Origin: a candidate division SR1 bacterium
GTDB taxonomy: Bacteria > Patescibacteriota > JACMRA01
DNA: 41,479 bases
Reading direction: 5' to 3'
NCBI GenBank assembly: GCA_014377045.1
Contig: JACMQI010000013.1
Location: 1 to 41,479, forward strand
The position numbers were made by a program, and so were the translations under genes. The notes under the pieces were generated by a model. It was not told the origin of the DNA, made no database searches, and saw nothing but the letters and a program-made list of their open reading frames with translations. Below are positions 7,567 to 16,603 of the stretch, piece after piece. Positions within the stretch are counted from its first letter, which is position 1. Each line of letters starts with the position of its first letter.

Positions 7567-8847
7567 ATGTTCGATTTATTTATATTTTTTAAAAATTTGA
7601 TTTATATATTTGTAATATTAATGTGGGTAAAGTATTATTTATTTTTACTTATATCACCTTTTTACCCTATTCGTGAAAAGCTAAGAAAAGTGAAAGCTTT
7701 TAAAAAATTGGCGAAGGAAGGTAAGTTAGTCAATTTTAATCCTAAAGTTTCTGTAATTATTCCTGCTTGGAATGAAGAGGTAGGTATTTTAAAAACTATC
7801 AAATCTGTTCTTTCAAATGATTATGATAATGTTGAAATTATGGTAGTAAACGATGGTAGTACTGATAATTCAGATAAAATAATTAAAAACTTTATAAAAT
7901 ATCTTAAGACTAATAACATTCCTGGTCACGAAGATATAACATATATTTATAAGGAAAATGGAGGTAAAGGACACGCTCTAAACGCAGGAATAGAGAGATC
8001 TTCAGGTGATATCATATTGACTATGGACGCAGATTCTGCTATCGAAAGTGACGGTATTAGAAATTTAGTTAATTATTACGCAGATCCAGAAATTATGGCA
8101 GTAGTTGGAAATGTAAAAGTAGCAAATAATAATACTATCGTGGGATTATTACAACAATTAGAATACTACTTTGGATTTTATTTTAAGCGTGCTTACTCAC
8201 TACTTGGATCAGAGTATATTTTTGGTGGTGCATGCGCATCTTTTAGAAGAGAGGTGTTTGAAAAATTAGGTTTGTTTGATGTATCAAATAAAACAGAGGA
8301 TATAGAGATGAGTATGCGAACACGCTATGCGGGTATGAAATGCACGTATGCGGAAAATGTCATAACTTACACCGAAGGAGCTTCCAATATTTTTGGTCTC
8401 ATAAATCAACGTGTAAGATGGAAAAAAGGAAGATTTGATACATTCTGGCAATACAAATCAATTTTCTTTTCGACTCAAGATGACCACAATGCTACTCTAT
8501 CTTTCTTTATATTACCCCTCGCTATGCTTGCAGAAGCCCAACTTTTGATAGAACCACTTGCAATTTCTATGCTTATAACTTATAGCTTTATTTCTAGTGA
8601 CTATTTATCTCTAAGTTTAGGTATTTTCTTTATTTTTCAGACATATTTAGTAGCATGTATTTTTAATAATTCAAAGATTGAACTTACTAGACTTTTCTCT
8701 TTTATATATACTTGGCCATTATTTTACATACTTGTATGGATCGAATTTTTGGCTCTTTTAAAAAGTATTTCAATGTCTATAAAAGGTGAAGAAATAGAGT
8801 GGCAAAGATGGAAACGAACAGGTATTGGAAATGAAATAAATCTGTAA
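7567..8847 (+). CDS. Processive family 2 glycosyltransferase (PgaC/BcsA-like polysaccharide synthase)
   Basis: 426 aa membrane enzyme predicted to polymerise and export a polysaccharide. A first helix lies at about 12-32, followed by the cytoplasmic GT-A domain. Catalytic motifs are complete: VND-GSTD (D96), DAD (154-156), TED (E244-D245) and QRVRW (281-285), the signature of processive synthases such as poly-N-acetylglucosamine or hyaluronan synthase. Two to three C-terminal membrane helices follow (about 310-390). It sits 11 nt after the sortase-like gene and 12 nt before the exported barrel-like gene, with no ribosome-binding site. The product sugar cannot be read from sequence; no PgaA/PgaB-like or BcsZ-like gene is present by clear homology. 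Confidence 0.9.
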   Translation: MFDLFIFFKNLIYIFVILMWVKYYLFLLISPFYPIREKLRKVKAFKKLAKEGKLVNFNPKVSVIIPAWNEEVGILKTIKSVLSNDYDNVEIMVVNDGSTDNSDKIIKNFIKYLKTNNIPGHEDITYIYKENGGKGHALNAGIERSSGDIILTMDADSAIESDGIRNLVNYYADPEIMAVVGNVKVANNNTIVGLLQQLEYYFGFYFKRAYSLLGSEYIFGGACASFRREVFEKLGLFDVSNKTEDIEMSMRTRYAGMKCTYAENVITYTEGASNIFGLINQRVRWKKGRFDTFWQYKSIFFSTQDDHNATLSFFILPLAMLAEAQLLIEPLAISMLITYSFISSDYLSLSLGIFFIFQTYLVACIFNNSKIELTRLFSFIYTWPLFYILVWIEFLALLKSISMSIKGEEIEWQRWKRTGIGNEINL

Positions 8848-8859
8848 TAATAAATATTT

Positions 8860-10077
8860 ATGAAAAGAAAAGAAGTCGTCCTATTTACAATATTGTTTAT
8901 AATATCAGCATTATTTGGAGCATATCTTACATTCAATACTTTTTCAAATGAGAGTATTGGAAGTATCACAGAAAAAACTTTTGCAAAAAATTTAAACCCA
9001 AACATCGTTAAGCAAACACAAATATCAGACTCATCAAAAAATAATAACTTTAATACTGATGCTAAAAAATGCATGCAATTACAAAAAACTGATTTTACTG
9101 AAACAATAGATAAAAATTTGACTGTTTTAGAAAAATATCAAGATTTATGTGATTCCCTCGCGGTAAGTCAAATGATGTTTATTATTGATATGCCAACAAA
9201 CGAAGAAGGAGCTATTATCAAAGCAAAAAAAATAGCTCCTAAGCTTAAAGAATTTGCTAAGTACAGAGTACTGCCTCTTATTATTGCAGAGCCTACTGAC
9301 GGAGACAATAAAATTAGTTTTAAAGAATTTAGCTCTGGAAAATATAATGAAGTATTTGACTTGTATTTTAAAACTATAAAAGATGAAGGAGTAACAGATG
9401 ATCAAATTGGAATGTGGGTTCCTTTCCCTGAGTACAATGTGCCATACTGGAATTTTGATGGTACCCTCCCTAGCGATTTTGGTACAAATATAAATAATTA
9501 TATCACTCCTTTAAAAAAGTATTTTAAGGCAAAGACGGGAATCTTACTAAACTCACAGACCTATTATCCAGAAGACTCAAATTGGGAATATGGTAGTTAC
9601 GATAGTTTTATACCCTATTTGAAAGGTGTAAAAAAAGGATTAATTGATAGTTTTGGTGTGCAAGGTTTACCCTGGGTTTCACCAGCAAGTACAAAAAGAG
9701 TTGAGCAGTTTGATCCAAAAGAATATCTTGCTACTGACCTTATTATAGAGGCAGCAAAGTTTCTAAAAGTTAGAGAGGTTTGGGTGAATACTGGCACTTT
9801 TTCTGAAAAATATACTAATGATATAGTAAAAAAAACCAATGTTTCTATTAACAGTCGAAAAACAATGCTAAATGGAGTATTGTCTGAGGCTGAGAAATTG
9901 AAAAATGATAAGTTTCAAGTTACTATAAACCTATTTGCTCAAGACAAGAGTTATCTTGGAGAAAGTACAAACTGGTCATACTTTGGTAGTCAAGCATCAA
10001 AAAAAGTTTTGCGTGAGTTTTTTGCTACCAGTAATGATAAAGAAATAAAACTATCATTATTTGATAAAGATTTATAA
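8860..10077 (+). CDS. Exported protein, possible glycoside-hydrolase-like barrel
   Basis: 405 aa with a signal-anchor at about 7-25 and a Ser/Asn-rich linker to about 65. The remaining 340 residues alternate strands and helices. Segments such as VLPLIIAEPTDG, GMWVPFPEYNVPYWNF, FGVQGLPWV and EVWVNTGTF place aromatic and acidic residues at strand ends, as in (β/α)8 glycoside hydrolases. I cannot name a family or the catalytic pair (E in AEPTDG and in WVPFPEY are candidates). It is the last gene of the GT2 operon, so a role in trimming or releasing the polysaccharide is a reasonable inference. Its 3' end overlaps the convergent HhH-BRCT gene by 6 bp. Confidence 0.65.
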   Translation: MKRKEVVLFTILFIISALFGAYLTFNTFSNESIGSITEKTFAKNLNPNIVKQTQISDSSKNNNFNTDAKKCMQLQKTDFTETIDKNLTVLEKYQDLCDSLAVSQMMFIIDMPTNEEGAIIKAKKIAPKLKEFAKYRVLPLIIAEPTDGDNKISFKEFSSGKYNEVFDLYFKTIKDEGVTDDQIGMWVPFPEYNVPYWNFDGTLPSDFGTNINNYITPLKKYFKAKTGILLNSQTYYPEDSNWEYGSYDSFIPYLKGVKKGLIDSFGVQGLPWVSPASTKRVEQFDPKEYLATDLIIEAAKFLKVREVWVNTGTFSEKYTNDIVKKTNVSINSRKTMLNGVLSEAEKLKNDKFQVTINLFAQDKSYLGESTNWSYFGSQASKKVLREFFATSNDKEIKLSLFDKDL

Positions 10078-10497
10078 AATTTCTTCTAAACTCTGGGCTA
10101 TTTTTATTCCCATTTTCCTGGCTTTTTCAAGTTTACTGCCTGCTTTCTCACCTGCTAAAAGAGTTGTTGTAGATGAAGTAACTGAATCAATTACTTTTGC
10201 ACCATTTTCTTCCAGTTTTGACTTGATTTCGCTTCTGGAAACAAGAAAAGTTCCTGTAATACATATCACTTGCCCAGAAAGCAAAAAAATTTTACTATTA
10301 TTTTTAATTGTCTTTTCAATATTTATCTGTAAACCATCTTGTTCCATTTCTATAAATTTTGAAACTAATAACCCGTATCGTTTTGATTTAATAAAACTAC
10401 CATAATTTTGAGCTAAAGTCTCGCCAATACCTTTTATGGAGAGTAAATCGTCTTTAGATAAATACTGTAACTGATTCAAAAATTCTGATATTTTCAT
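10072..10497 (-). CDS. Stand-alone HhH-BRCT protein resembling the LigA C-terminus
   Basis: 141 aa. Residues about 11-45 form a helix-hairpin-helix region (LLSIKGIGETLAQNYGSF). Residues about 70-141 form a BRCT domain with the LigA-type pattern: LSGQVICITGTF, RSEIKSKLEENGAKV, DSVTSSTTTLLAGEKAGSKLEKARKMGIKI. This is the order seen at the end of NAD-dependent DNA ligase, but the adenylation, OB and zinc parts are absent and the frame starts cleanly. A TTGGAC box (10530-10535, minus strand) lies 32 nt upstream of the ATG, the distance typical here, so it seems to be an expressed small protein and not a broken ligase. The target could be DNA nicks or forks. It is divergent from ftsI. Confidence 0.8.
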   Translation of the reverse strand: MKISEFLNQLQYLSKDDLLSIKGIGETLAQNYGSFIKSKRYGLLVSKFIEMEQDGLQINIEKTIKNNSKIFLLSGQVICITGTFLVSRSEIKSKLEENGAKVIDSVTSSTTTLLAGEKAGSKLEKARKMGIKIAQSLEEIL

Positions 10498-10560
10498 GTA
10501 TACTAATTACAAAAGATTTGTTACTTTTTGTCCAATTATATTATCATAATACTAAATAGT

Positions 10561-10590
10561 TTGACATTTCGCCGATAGTTTATGATTATT
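10561..10590 (+). promoter_or_regulatory. ftsI promoter
   Basis: TTGACA (10561-10566), 18-bp spacer, ATTATT (10585-10590), then 6 nt to the ATG at 10597. The alternative ATG at 10582 would lie inside this promoter. Confidence 0.6.
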
Positions 10591-10596
10591 AAGTAT

Positions 10597-13008
10597 ATGC
10601 GTTCCAATGGTGTTTCAGACTATGCCTCTCGATATAAAAAACAACCTGGTAAATCAAGCAATTTACAATCAGGTACAAAATCATTTTCTTTCAAAAATCT
10701 ATTTAGTTTTGCCTCAAAATCAAATGAAAACCAATATAAATCTAAAAATTTGCATCACAAAGCTTCCTCAATAGCAAGAAATAAAAAAATAGATAAAATA
10801 AATGTAAAAGACGGGTATGAAACTAGCTTATCTTCAGCTCAGAATAAAACCAGCAGATTTATAATTAATTTTTTAAAATTTGTTTGGCTCGTCTTATCTG
10901 CTCCATTTATAATAACTGGAAAGTGGTTGTATTCACTACTATACAAACATATTTCTAGAGAATTTATTTTTAAATCTGTAATTTGTACATTATTTATAGT
11001 TGTAATTTTTCGGTTTGCTCAATTGCAAGTAATGACAAGTCAAGATACCCTACAGTCTACAAGTTTAGAAAGCGTATCTTCGCAACAAATAATAGAAGCA
11101 AAAAGAGGTCAAATATTTATTAATAACTACGAGAAGGGGAAAGATAATATTTCATTAACATCAACTAGTCCTACTTTTAATATATGGTTTAGCCCTCTTG
11201 ACTTAAAAAATCAAATAGATCCAACAAAAAATATCATTACACTTGAACAAGTTGCTGAAAAGCTATCCGGAAGCTTAAATATAGGCTACGACAATTTGTA
11301 TCAAATCTTAAAAAACGAAACAAACAAGAGTAGTGCCGACATAAAAAAATATGTTGTACTTAAAAAATATGTTTCTCCAGAATTGAAAAAATCAGTAGAA
11401 TATTTACGTAAACCTCCACAAAATGATTTAGGTATTAAAGAAAATTTTGTCGTTCCATTTGCAACTTGGCTTGGAATTGAGAATGTAGATATGCGAACAT
11501 ATCCTGAAAATTATTTACTTGCAAATACGCTCGGATATGTACCAAAATACTATATTAATAAGGCAGAATTAAAAGAAACTAAGTCACAGTGTTTAGATCT
11601 CGCAATTGAAAATGAGAGACGAGGAACATCTCTTAACCAATTTACTATCGGGTTATATGGCTTAGAACAAAAATACTGTAAAGAGTTAGGTGGTCTCAAT
11701 GGTAAAAAAGTCTACAATAGAGATAAAGGACTTGCAAAAGAACAAGAAAACAAAGTAATAAACGGATATGATATTCACTTGACTATCGATATTAATTTGC
11801 AAAAAAAAGCTGAAGACGTACTGCAAAATGCAATGAAAAAAAATACTTCAAAGCTTGGCCCACCATCAAATGGTTCTGTAACTATTATGGAAGCAAAAAC
11901 TGGTAAAATTGTAGCAATGGCATCTAATCCAACTTTTGACCCAAACGATCCCTCAAATCTTAATATAGATACGTTCAGTAGTCCACTTAGAAATGTAAGC
12001 TCAGGATTAGATTATGAAGTTGGCTCAGTAATGAAGCCATTAACTGTAGCAGCTGCATTAAATGAGTACAGGCTTGGAAATAAAGATAGTAATGGTAATA
12101 GAATTGGTGTTCCAACTGACTGGAAAGGCGGAAATTATAGTAAAATAGGCAAACCATACCCAGAAAGAGACGACATAAAATATATTAAAAACGCAGATGG
12201 TTACGAATATAAAGAGCCTCAATCACTCTCAAATATTTTGCGAGACTCCATAAATACTGGAATTGCTGATCTTGTGCCTACTATTAGTAATAAGGTTTTA
12301 CAAGGCTACCTTACTGATAAGTATCGCTTTGGTCAAGAAACAGCAATCAAACTACCGGGTGACACTACAGGGAATCTTATAAGTTTAAAAGAAAAAGAAA
12401 ATTTAAATTGTGATATCTGCTATGCAAACTATGGGTTTGGTCAAGGTTTTCAAATTTCTCCAGTGCAGCTACTTAGGGCATATACCACACTCGCAAATAA
12501 CGGTAAAATTATTGAACCATATTTAGTTTCTAAAATTACCGATGAAAATGGAACTATAATAGACGACGGCACTCAAGAAAAAAGTATTTTAAAAAGGGCT
12601 GCACCGGCACAAGTGCTAGATGAGCAAACTGCTCATGACGTAACTCAATATTTAGTAAATACGGCTGAACAAGGTTATCACGGTTTTTCTGAATATGGTA
12701 TAAAAATCGATGGTTATTACGTAGCTGCAAAAACAGGTACTTCACAAATTGGAAACAAAGCCAAATACACTGGTGACTGTCCAGGTCAAAATTGGATCGA
12801 TTGCAATACTGCGAAAGGTTTGTATGAGCACACATATGTAGGATATGGACCTAGCACCAACCCAGAATATATCATAGTAATAAAACTATCAGAACCTCAA
12901 CCAGGATCTGGAACCAAAAACTTTGCTGTTACTACACTTACTGAATCTTTTAAAGACATTATGGAATACACACTAAATTATATGAAATCACCAAAAGATA
13001 AAAAATAA
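10597..13008 (+). CDS. ftsI: Class B penicillin-binding protein (FtsI/PBP2-like transpeptidase)
   Basis: About 803 aa. Cross-links septal or lateral peptidoglycan at the outer face of the membrane. A long basic, Ser-rich cytoplasmic N-terminus (about 85 residues) precedes two hydrophobic stretches (about 90-110 and 125-142), then the PBP dimerisation domain with RGQIFINN, and the transpeptidase domain. Active-site motifs counted from ATG 10597: SVMK (Ser 477), SIN (Ser 551), KTGT (Lys 712). It is longer than E. coli FtsI (588 aa) owing to the N-terminal tail and linker; no PASTA domain is seen. The ATG at 10597 is preferred because the ATG at 10582 falls between the -35 and -10 boxes. A small membrane protein gene follows after 11 nt. 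FtsI versus elongation PBP2 cannot be decided from sequence alone. Confidence 0.9.
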   Translation: MRSNGVSDYASRYKKQPGKSSNLQSGTKSFSFKNLFSFASKSNENQYKSKNLHHKASSIARNKKIDKINVKDGYETSLSSAQNKTSRFIINFLKFVWLVLSAPFIITGKWLYSLLYKHISREFIFKSVICTLFIVVIFRFAQLQVMTSQDTLQSTSLESVSSQQIIEAKRGQIFINNYEKGKDNISLTSTSPTFNIWFSPLDLKNQIDPTKNIITLEQVAEKLSGSLNIGYDNLYQILKNETNKSSADIKKYVVLKKYVSPELKKSVEYLRKPPQNDLGIKENFVVPFATWLGIENVDMRTYPENYLLANTLGYVPKYYINKAELKETKSQCLDLAIENERRGTSLNQFTIGLYGLEQKYCKELGGLNGKKVYNRDKGLAKEQENKVINGYDIHLTIDINLQKKAEDVLQNAMKKNTSKLGPPSNGSVTIMEAKTGKIVAMASNPTFDPNDPSNLNIDTFSSPLRNVSSGLDYEVGSVMKPLTVAAALNEYRLGNKDSNGNRIGVPTDWKGGNYSKIGKPYPERDDIKYIKNADGYEYKEPQSLSNILRDSINTGIADLVPTISNKVLQGYLTDKYRFGQETAIKLPGDTTGNLISLKEKENLNCDICYANYGFGQGFQISPVQLLRAYTTLANNGKIIEPYLVSKITDENGTIIDDGTQEKSILKRAAPAQVLDEQTAHDVTQYLVNTAEQGYHGFSEYGIKIDGYYVAAKTGTSQIGNKAKYTGDCPGQNWIDCNTAKGLYEHTYVGYGPSTNPEYIIVIKLSEPQPGSGTKNFAVTTLTESFKDIMEYTLNYMKSPKDKK

Positions 13009-13019
13009 TACCTTAACTT

Positions 13020-13604
13020 ATGTTTAAACAACTTTATTTAGTAATTATAATTGGAGTTACGGTCCTAATAACAGGTTCTCTTGGTTTTGTAATTTATCAA
13101 CGAGTCCAAAACTCAGAAGTAAGTTGTGAAAAAATAGTATCTAAGTTTAAATCTTTAGCGTCCAATCCAACCAATGTGATAACCGGAAATGAAAAAATTA
13201 TTTTAAAATCTATAACACAGACTGGTCTTATTGAAGACATAAAATCTGAACAGCTCATACTAAAAATTCGTAAACTTAGTCCAAATTATACTCTACAATC
13301 AAACCCAGTAAACTACCTAAATCAAGATAAAAATTACGCATCGAGCAAATTGCACTTTGAAACCAAATCTCCAAATTTCAAATCATTTGATGTTATTTTA
13401 CAAATGGAAAATATACAAAACTTCTGGCTTAGTGATAAATGTGTTATATTTAAAGTAGAAACTCCAGCAAACTTTGAGACTGTAGATGAACCGCTCAAAG
13501 CAATTAAAGATAATGGGCTGATAGATAAGGCAAATCAAATCAAAGATGAAGGAGTTAAGGCTATCACTAACACCTTAAATGGTATCACAGGCGGGCAAAA
13601 ATAA
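13020..13604 (+). CDS. Single-pass membrane protein downstream of ftsI, unknown function
   Basis: 194 aa. One transmembrane helix at about 5-26, then an extracytoplasmic domain of some 165 residues with two Cys (C36 in EVSCEKI, and C142 or so in SDKCVIF) that could form a disulfide, and a C-terminal amphipathic stretch. No family is recognised. It begins 11 nt after the PBP stop codon with no promoter between, so it is very likely co-expressed, and it may be a partner or regulator of the transpeptidase. Confidence 0.75.
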   Translation: MFKQLYLVIIIGVTVLITGSLGFVIYQRVQNSEVSCEKIVSKFKSLASNPTNVITGNEKIILKSITQTGLIEDIKSEQLILKIRKLSPNYTLQSNPVNYLNQDKNYASSKLHFETKSPNFKSFDVILQMENIQNFWLSDKCVIFKVETPANFETVDEPLKAIKDNGLIDKANQIKDEGVKAITNTLNGITGGQK

Positions 13605-13662
13605 AAAATAAAAAAAAGAGGTGAACATAATTAAACTTTCACTCAAAAGATACATAAATAAA

Positions 13663-13968
13663 TTAGTTTTTATTATTGATAAATTTCAAATCATAACCTT
13701 TTTCAACAAGAACTGTTTGAAAATTTTGACTATGCTCTAATAGATTTCTATTTCCATAAGGAGCACCGAACCAAATCTAACTGCATGGATGACCTTTTTC
13801 GGTATCAAAATTGTTAATCTCTATAAAGCCATTTTCTTTAGCCAAATTCATCAACTTTAGTCCTTTTGGGGTATCGAGAGGATTCAAATCGAAATCGTGA
13901 AAATCCTGTTCACTTCCAATATATACAAATGGAATATCCACACCTCCTTGTTTAGTATAGCATACCAT
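13663..13968 (-). pseudogene. Small gene interrupted by an in-frame TAG, family unknown
   Basis: From an ATG at 13968 a minus-strand frame gives 63 residues ending …EKGHPCS at a TAG (13777-13779). The same frame continues past it with convincing protein (IWFGAPYGNRNLLEHSQNF…) for 37 more residues to a TAA at 13663-13665. The sequence on both sides of the stop has the same composition, and no frame change is needed. The simplest reading is a gene broken by one point mutation. Readthrough or a two-part product is less likely. I do not recognise the family. Confidence 0.5.
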
Positions 13969-14176
13969 AACTTCAAGCTCTTAAAAAAATAGCAATGTTT
14001 ATCTGCAACAACTGGCTTAGCGGATTTCACGATTAAATCTTTAATTTACTATAAGTCCGTACTCAATATAAAATATAAAACCGTATATGTCAATCATAGG
14101 CACTTGGTATAAAATTAAACTTAGGTTGATGTAAAACATTAATTGTAATATACAATATTTGATAATAAAAATAAAA

Positions 14177-15221
14177 ATGAACGAAAAATCTAAATCCCTA
14201 AAATCAAATCTATATCCAATTTCAGCACAGAAAGAAAAGCCAAAATATTCGATAGGTATTAAAAGTTTGCAACAACAAATAAATGAAATAAATAAGCGAA
14301 TTAAGAAAATAAAAAGTGATCCAATAGCAAATGCTAGTAAGGGTGCATTATTAACAATACTTTACACAAAATTAGATTCACAATCACTAAGCCTATCAAA
14401 GCTTGAAGAGTCCATTTCGCCAGTAAAAGTTAATAGTATCGAATAAGAATCAAATAAAGAAAAATTACTATTTAGAAAACTGGTTGAAAGACATAATATA
14501 GATTTAAAAAACACCTTTCGCCAATATAAGACGAGGAAAGATCAATTTGAAGATATGCATGTCCATGCCCTTTCAAATATTGTTCAAACCATATTAATTG
14601 ATAATACTAAAAAGCAAAAATATATTAAACAACTAGGAATTGATGATGATGCGATAGCGGCAAAATATACGAGAGATAGAGCTAAAAAAAAATTTGGGAT
14701 AAAATTATGCCTGAGGTGATAAATGAATGTCCTGAGATAGTTGCTTGTATCAAATCATCATGGTTTTCAGATTCAGATATCGCAGAAATGGATTCTCTGA
14801 TGATTAAGAAAGTTAGTAATTCTTTGAAATTAAGTGATGATGTAATACAGATACTCATAAAGTATATTGGATTGTTAAATGACGCCGAAGCCAGAGTTCT
14901 GCTAAAAAAAACATCAGCAGAAATGTTAGGTAAACAAAACCAAAAAGAAAAATATTCTCAGATCCTGGAACAAATTAATTGATTTTATCAGAATACATTA
15001 AAAAGCTAGAACCTAATTTAAGAGAAGACTTAACATATTCTAATATATACAGCGAACTCGAACGATTTGTAAAAAATTATTAAATACTCGGAATTAATGT
15101 AAGAGCAGCAAAAAATACCATTAATAATAAAACTATACCATAAATCAACATTGTCTATCCCGTATTTAAGAATGATGAACCTAGAAAAAAGAATCATAAG
15201 AAATTCTCAAAAAAACGTTAA
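14177..15221 (+). pseudogene. Multiply broken gene of about 340 codons, family unknown
   Basis: The ATG at 14177 opens a Lys-rich, probably coiled-coil protein (IKSLQQQINEINKRIKKIK). It stops at a TAA (14444-14446), yet the same frame continues for 88 protein-like residues (ESNKEKLLFRKLVERHN…) to 14720. A second frame takes over from about 14707 (MPEVINECPEIVACIK…) to 14982, and a third continues (LILSEYIKKLEPNLRE…) through two more in-frame TAA codons to 15221, near the end of the convergent ftsQ-like gene. Three stops and two frame changes over 1 kb mean decay. The pieces have no match I can name. A TACAAT -10-like box lies at 14151-14156. Individual pieces could still be expressed. Confidence 0.6.
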
Positions 15222-15232
15222 AAATATAACTT

Positions 15233-16474
15233 CTATTTATCACATTCCAGACCTCTTTCACAAATAAAAATACGTTTGGAAATACGAAAATCTATATATT
15301 TGAATTTATTGCTTTTTTGACCGTCAATAAAACTAGGATCTTTTAGATAACTAATGATTTTTTCTTCTTGAACATCTTTTGAAATTGACTCACTATTAAA
15401 TTTTAATTCTGTTCCATTTGATGTTGTCACGGTAACGTCAGTATCAAAAAGACTTGGAATATTTATTTTTACAAACTCAAGATTATTTTTTATCAGTACT
15501 TTCTTGAGCCAGTTTATGTACCAAAATCGATTAAATTGCTGTGAATTATTTACAAAACTAATATCTTGAAAAGTAATACCTGACTTATTGAAATACACTG
15601 GCTTGTCTACTACTATAAGATTTTCTCTTATTCCTGCGTCATCTTGAGTGACAACTGCACCCGTTTTACTGATTCTCCAATACTCATTACCATTTATACC
15701 TAAAGTTAACAATATTGGTTCGGTTTTGATTTTGATCTGTGCAGTATTCGGCCAAACTCGCTTTTGTACTTCAAACGAACTTATTTCAGGATTTATGGCA
15801 CTAGAAATATATGTAAGATTATTGCTATTTAAAAACCATAACTGATTAGATGGTAAAACTCCCAAAAACTTGTTATCCTTGATTTTCTTGAGAAGTGCAG
15901 CCGTATCTTTCTTGCTTAGATAAGAGGAGTCGTCAAAAGAAACAGTATAATTTTTTATTAAAAAATAAGTATCAAAAAGTGACAAATATGATATAAAAAT
16001 TAGGCTTACAATAGCTAAAGCACTTATTAATATTTGATTGAACCTTTCAAATATCCTCCATTTCGTAACGTAAAAATTAATATTGTACCAAATTGACTTA
16101 AATGAAAAAACTTGAAATTCTTGACGCAATTGTTTAAGATCTTTAAACCCTAAAGAGAAAGTTTTTTTTGATTTATTCCTTAAGCCAATTAGTGGAATTG
16201 CATTTTTAATATTCTCTTTTACAATCTCTTTAGCGGCAGGTTTAAAAATTTTGTATTCTGTATTTTTGTTAGATCGAATTTTAGGTCTACTAGTCTTGCT
16301 CGTCTCATTATTAAAATAGCTTGTTAGCTTCTTAAGAGAGAAAAGTTTAGATAGTAAGGCTTGCGGTACCAAAAAAAAATAAAAAAAGCTTGGTTGTGTG
16401 TTGTGTATCACTCTTTTATTGTGTACCGCTGACTTAGAAGACCAAATCTTATTTGGATTAAATTGTTTTTGCAT
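15233..16474 (-). CDS. ftsQ: FtsQ/DivIB-like cell-division protein (POTRA domain)
   Basis: 413 aa. An unusually long basic cytoplasmic N-terminus (about 145 residues) precedes one transmembrane helix (about 147-165), then a POTRA-type domain (YTVSFDDSSYLSKKDTAALLKKI…, with …FEVQKRVWPNTAQIKIKTEPIL) and a β domain (WRISKTGAVV…LIVVDKPVYF). The pattern R.WPN.. .I.I.E..P is characteristic of FtsQ/DivIB, which link the division ring to the septal synthases. Start: ATG at 16474; a TTG three codons upstream is less likely. Only 40 nt separate it from the 3' end of tRNA-Arg on the same strand and no promoter is evident between them, so it may be transcribed with the tRNA. Confidence 0.78.
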   Translation of the reverse strand: MQKQFNPNKIWSSKSAVHNKRVIHNTQPSFFYFFLVPQALLSKLFSLKKLTSYFNNETSKTSRPKIRSNKNTEYKIFKPAAKEIVKENIKNAIPLIGLRNKSKKTFSLGFKDLKQLRQEFQVFSFKSIWYNINFYVTKWRIFERFNQILISALAIVSLIFISYLSLFDTYFLIKNYTVSFDDSSYLSKKDTAALLKKIKDNKFLGVLPSNQLWFLNSNNLTYISSAINPEISSFEVQKRVWPNTAQIKIKTEPILLTLGINGNEYWRISKTGAVVTQDDAGIRENLIVVDKPVYFNKSGITFQDISFVNNSQQFNRFWYINWLKKVLIKNNLEFVKINIPSLFDTDVTVTTSNGTELKFNSESISKDVQEEKIISYLKDPSFIDGQKSNKFKYIDFRISKRIFICERGLECDK

Positions 16475-16514
16475 AACATACAAAACGTTGATGCTTTTGG
16501 TTTTTATCTATTTT

Positions 16515-16591
16515 TGGTGCAATCGGGAGGACTCGAACCACCGACCTTTCGGACCGCAACCGAACGCTCTAATCCACTGAGCTACGACTGC
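16515..16591 (-). tRNA. tRNA-Arg (anticodon GCG)
   Basis: 77 nt including encoded CCA. Acceptor GCAGTCG pairs with CGATTGC (one G·T), the D arm is GCTC…GAGC, and the anticodon stem is TTCGG/CCGAA with loop TTGCGGT, giving anticodon GCG for CGC/CGU arginine codons. Most bacteria use ACG (inosine-modified) here. The T stem GGTGG/CCTCC has one T·T mismatch at its middle pair. The promoter is upstream at 16604-16631 (minus strand). Confidence 0.92.
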
Positions 16592-16603
16592 TACTATTAC
16601 TAA

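Noticed and set aside
7567-8847. Cellulose synthase (BcsA) as a specific name
   Set aside because: The QRVRW motif fits any processive GT2; no PilZ domain and no bcsB-like neighbour.
8724-9074. 116-codon minus-strand frame
   Set aside because: Antisense to the end of the GT2 gene and the start of the following gene; composition matches a shadow frame.
13946-13958. Perfect Shine-Dalgarno-like AAGGAGG on the minus strand
   Set aside because: It lies inside the 63-codon frame with no start codon at a usable distance, so it is probably chance.
16398-16580. 60-codon plus-strand frame
   Set aside because: It lies antisense to the ftsQ start and tRNA-Arg.
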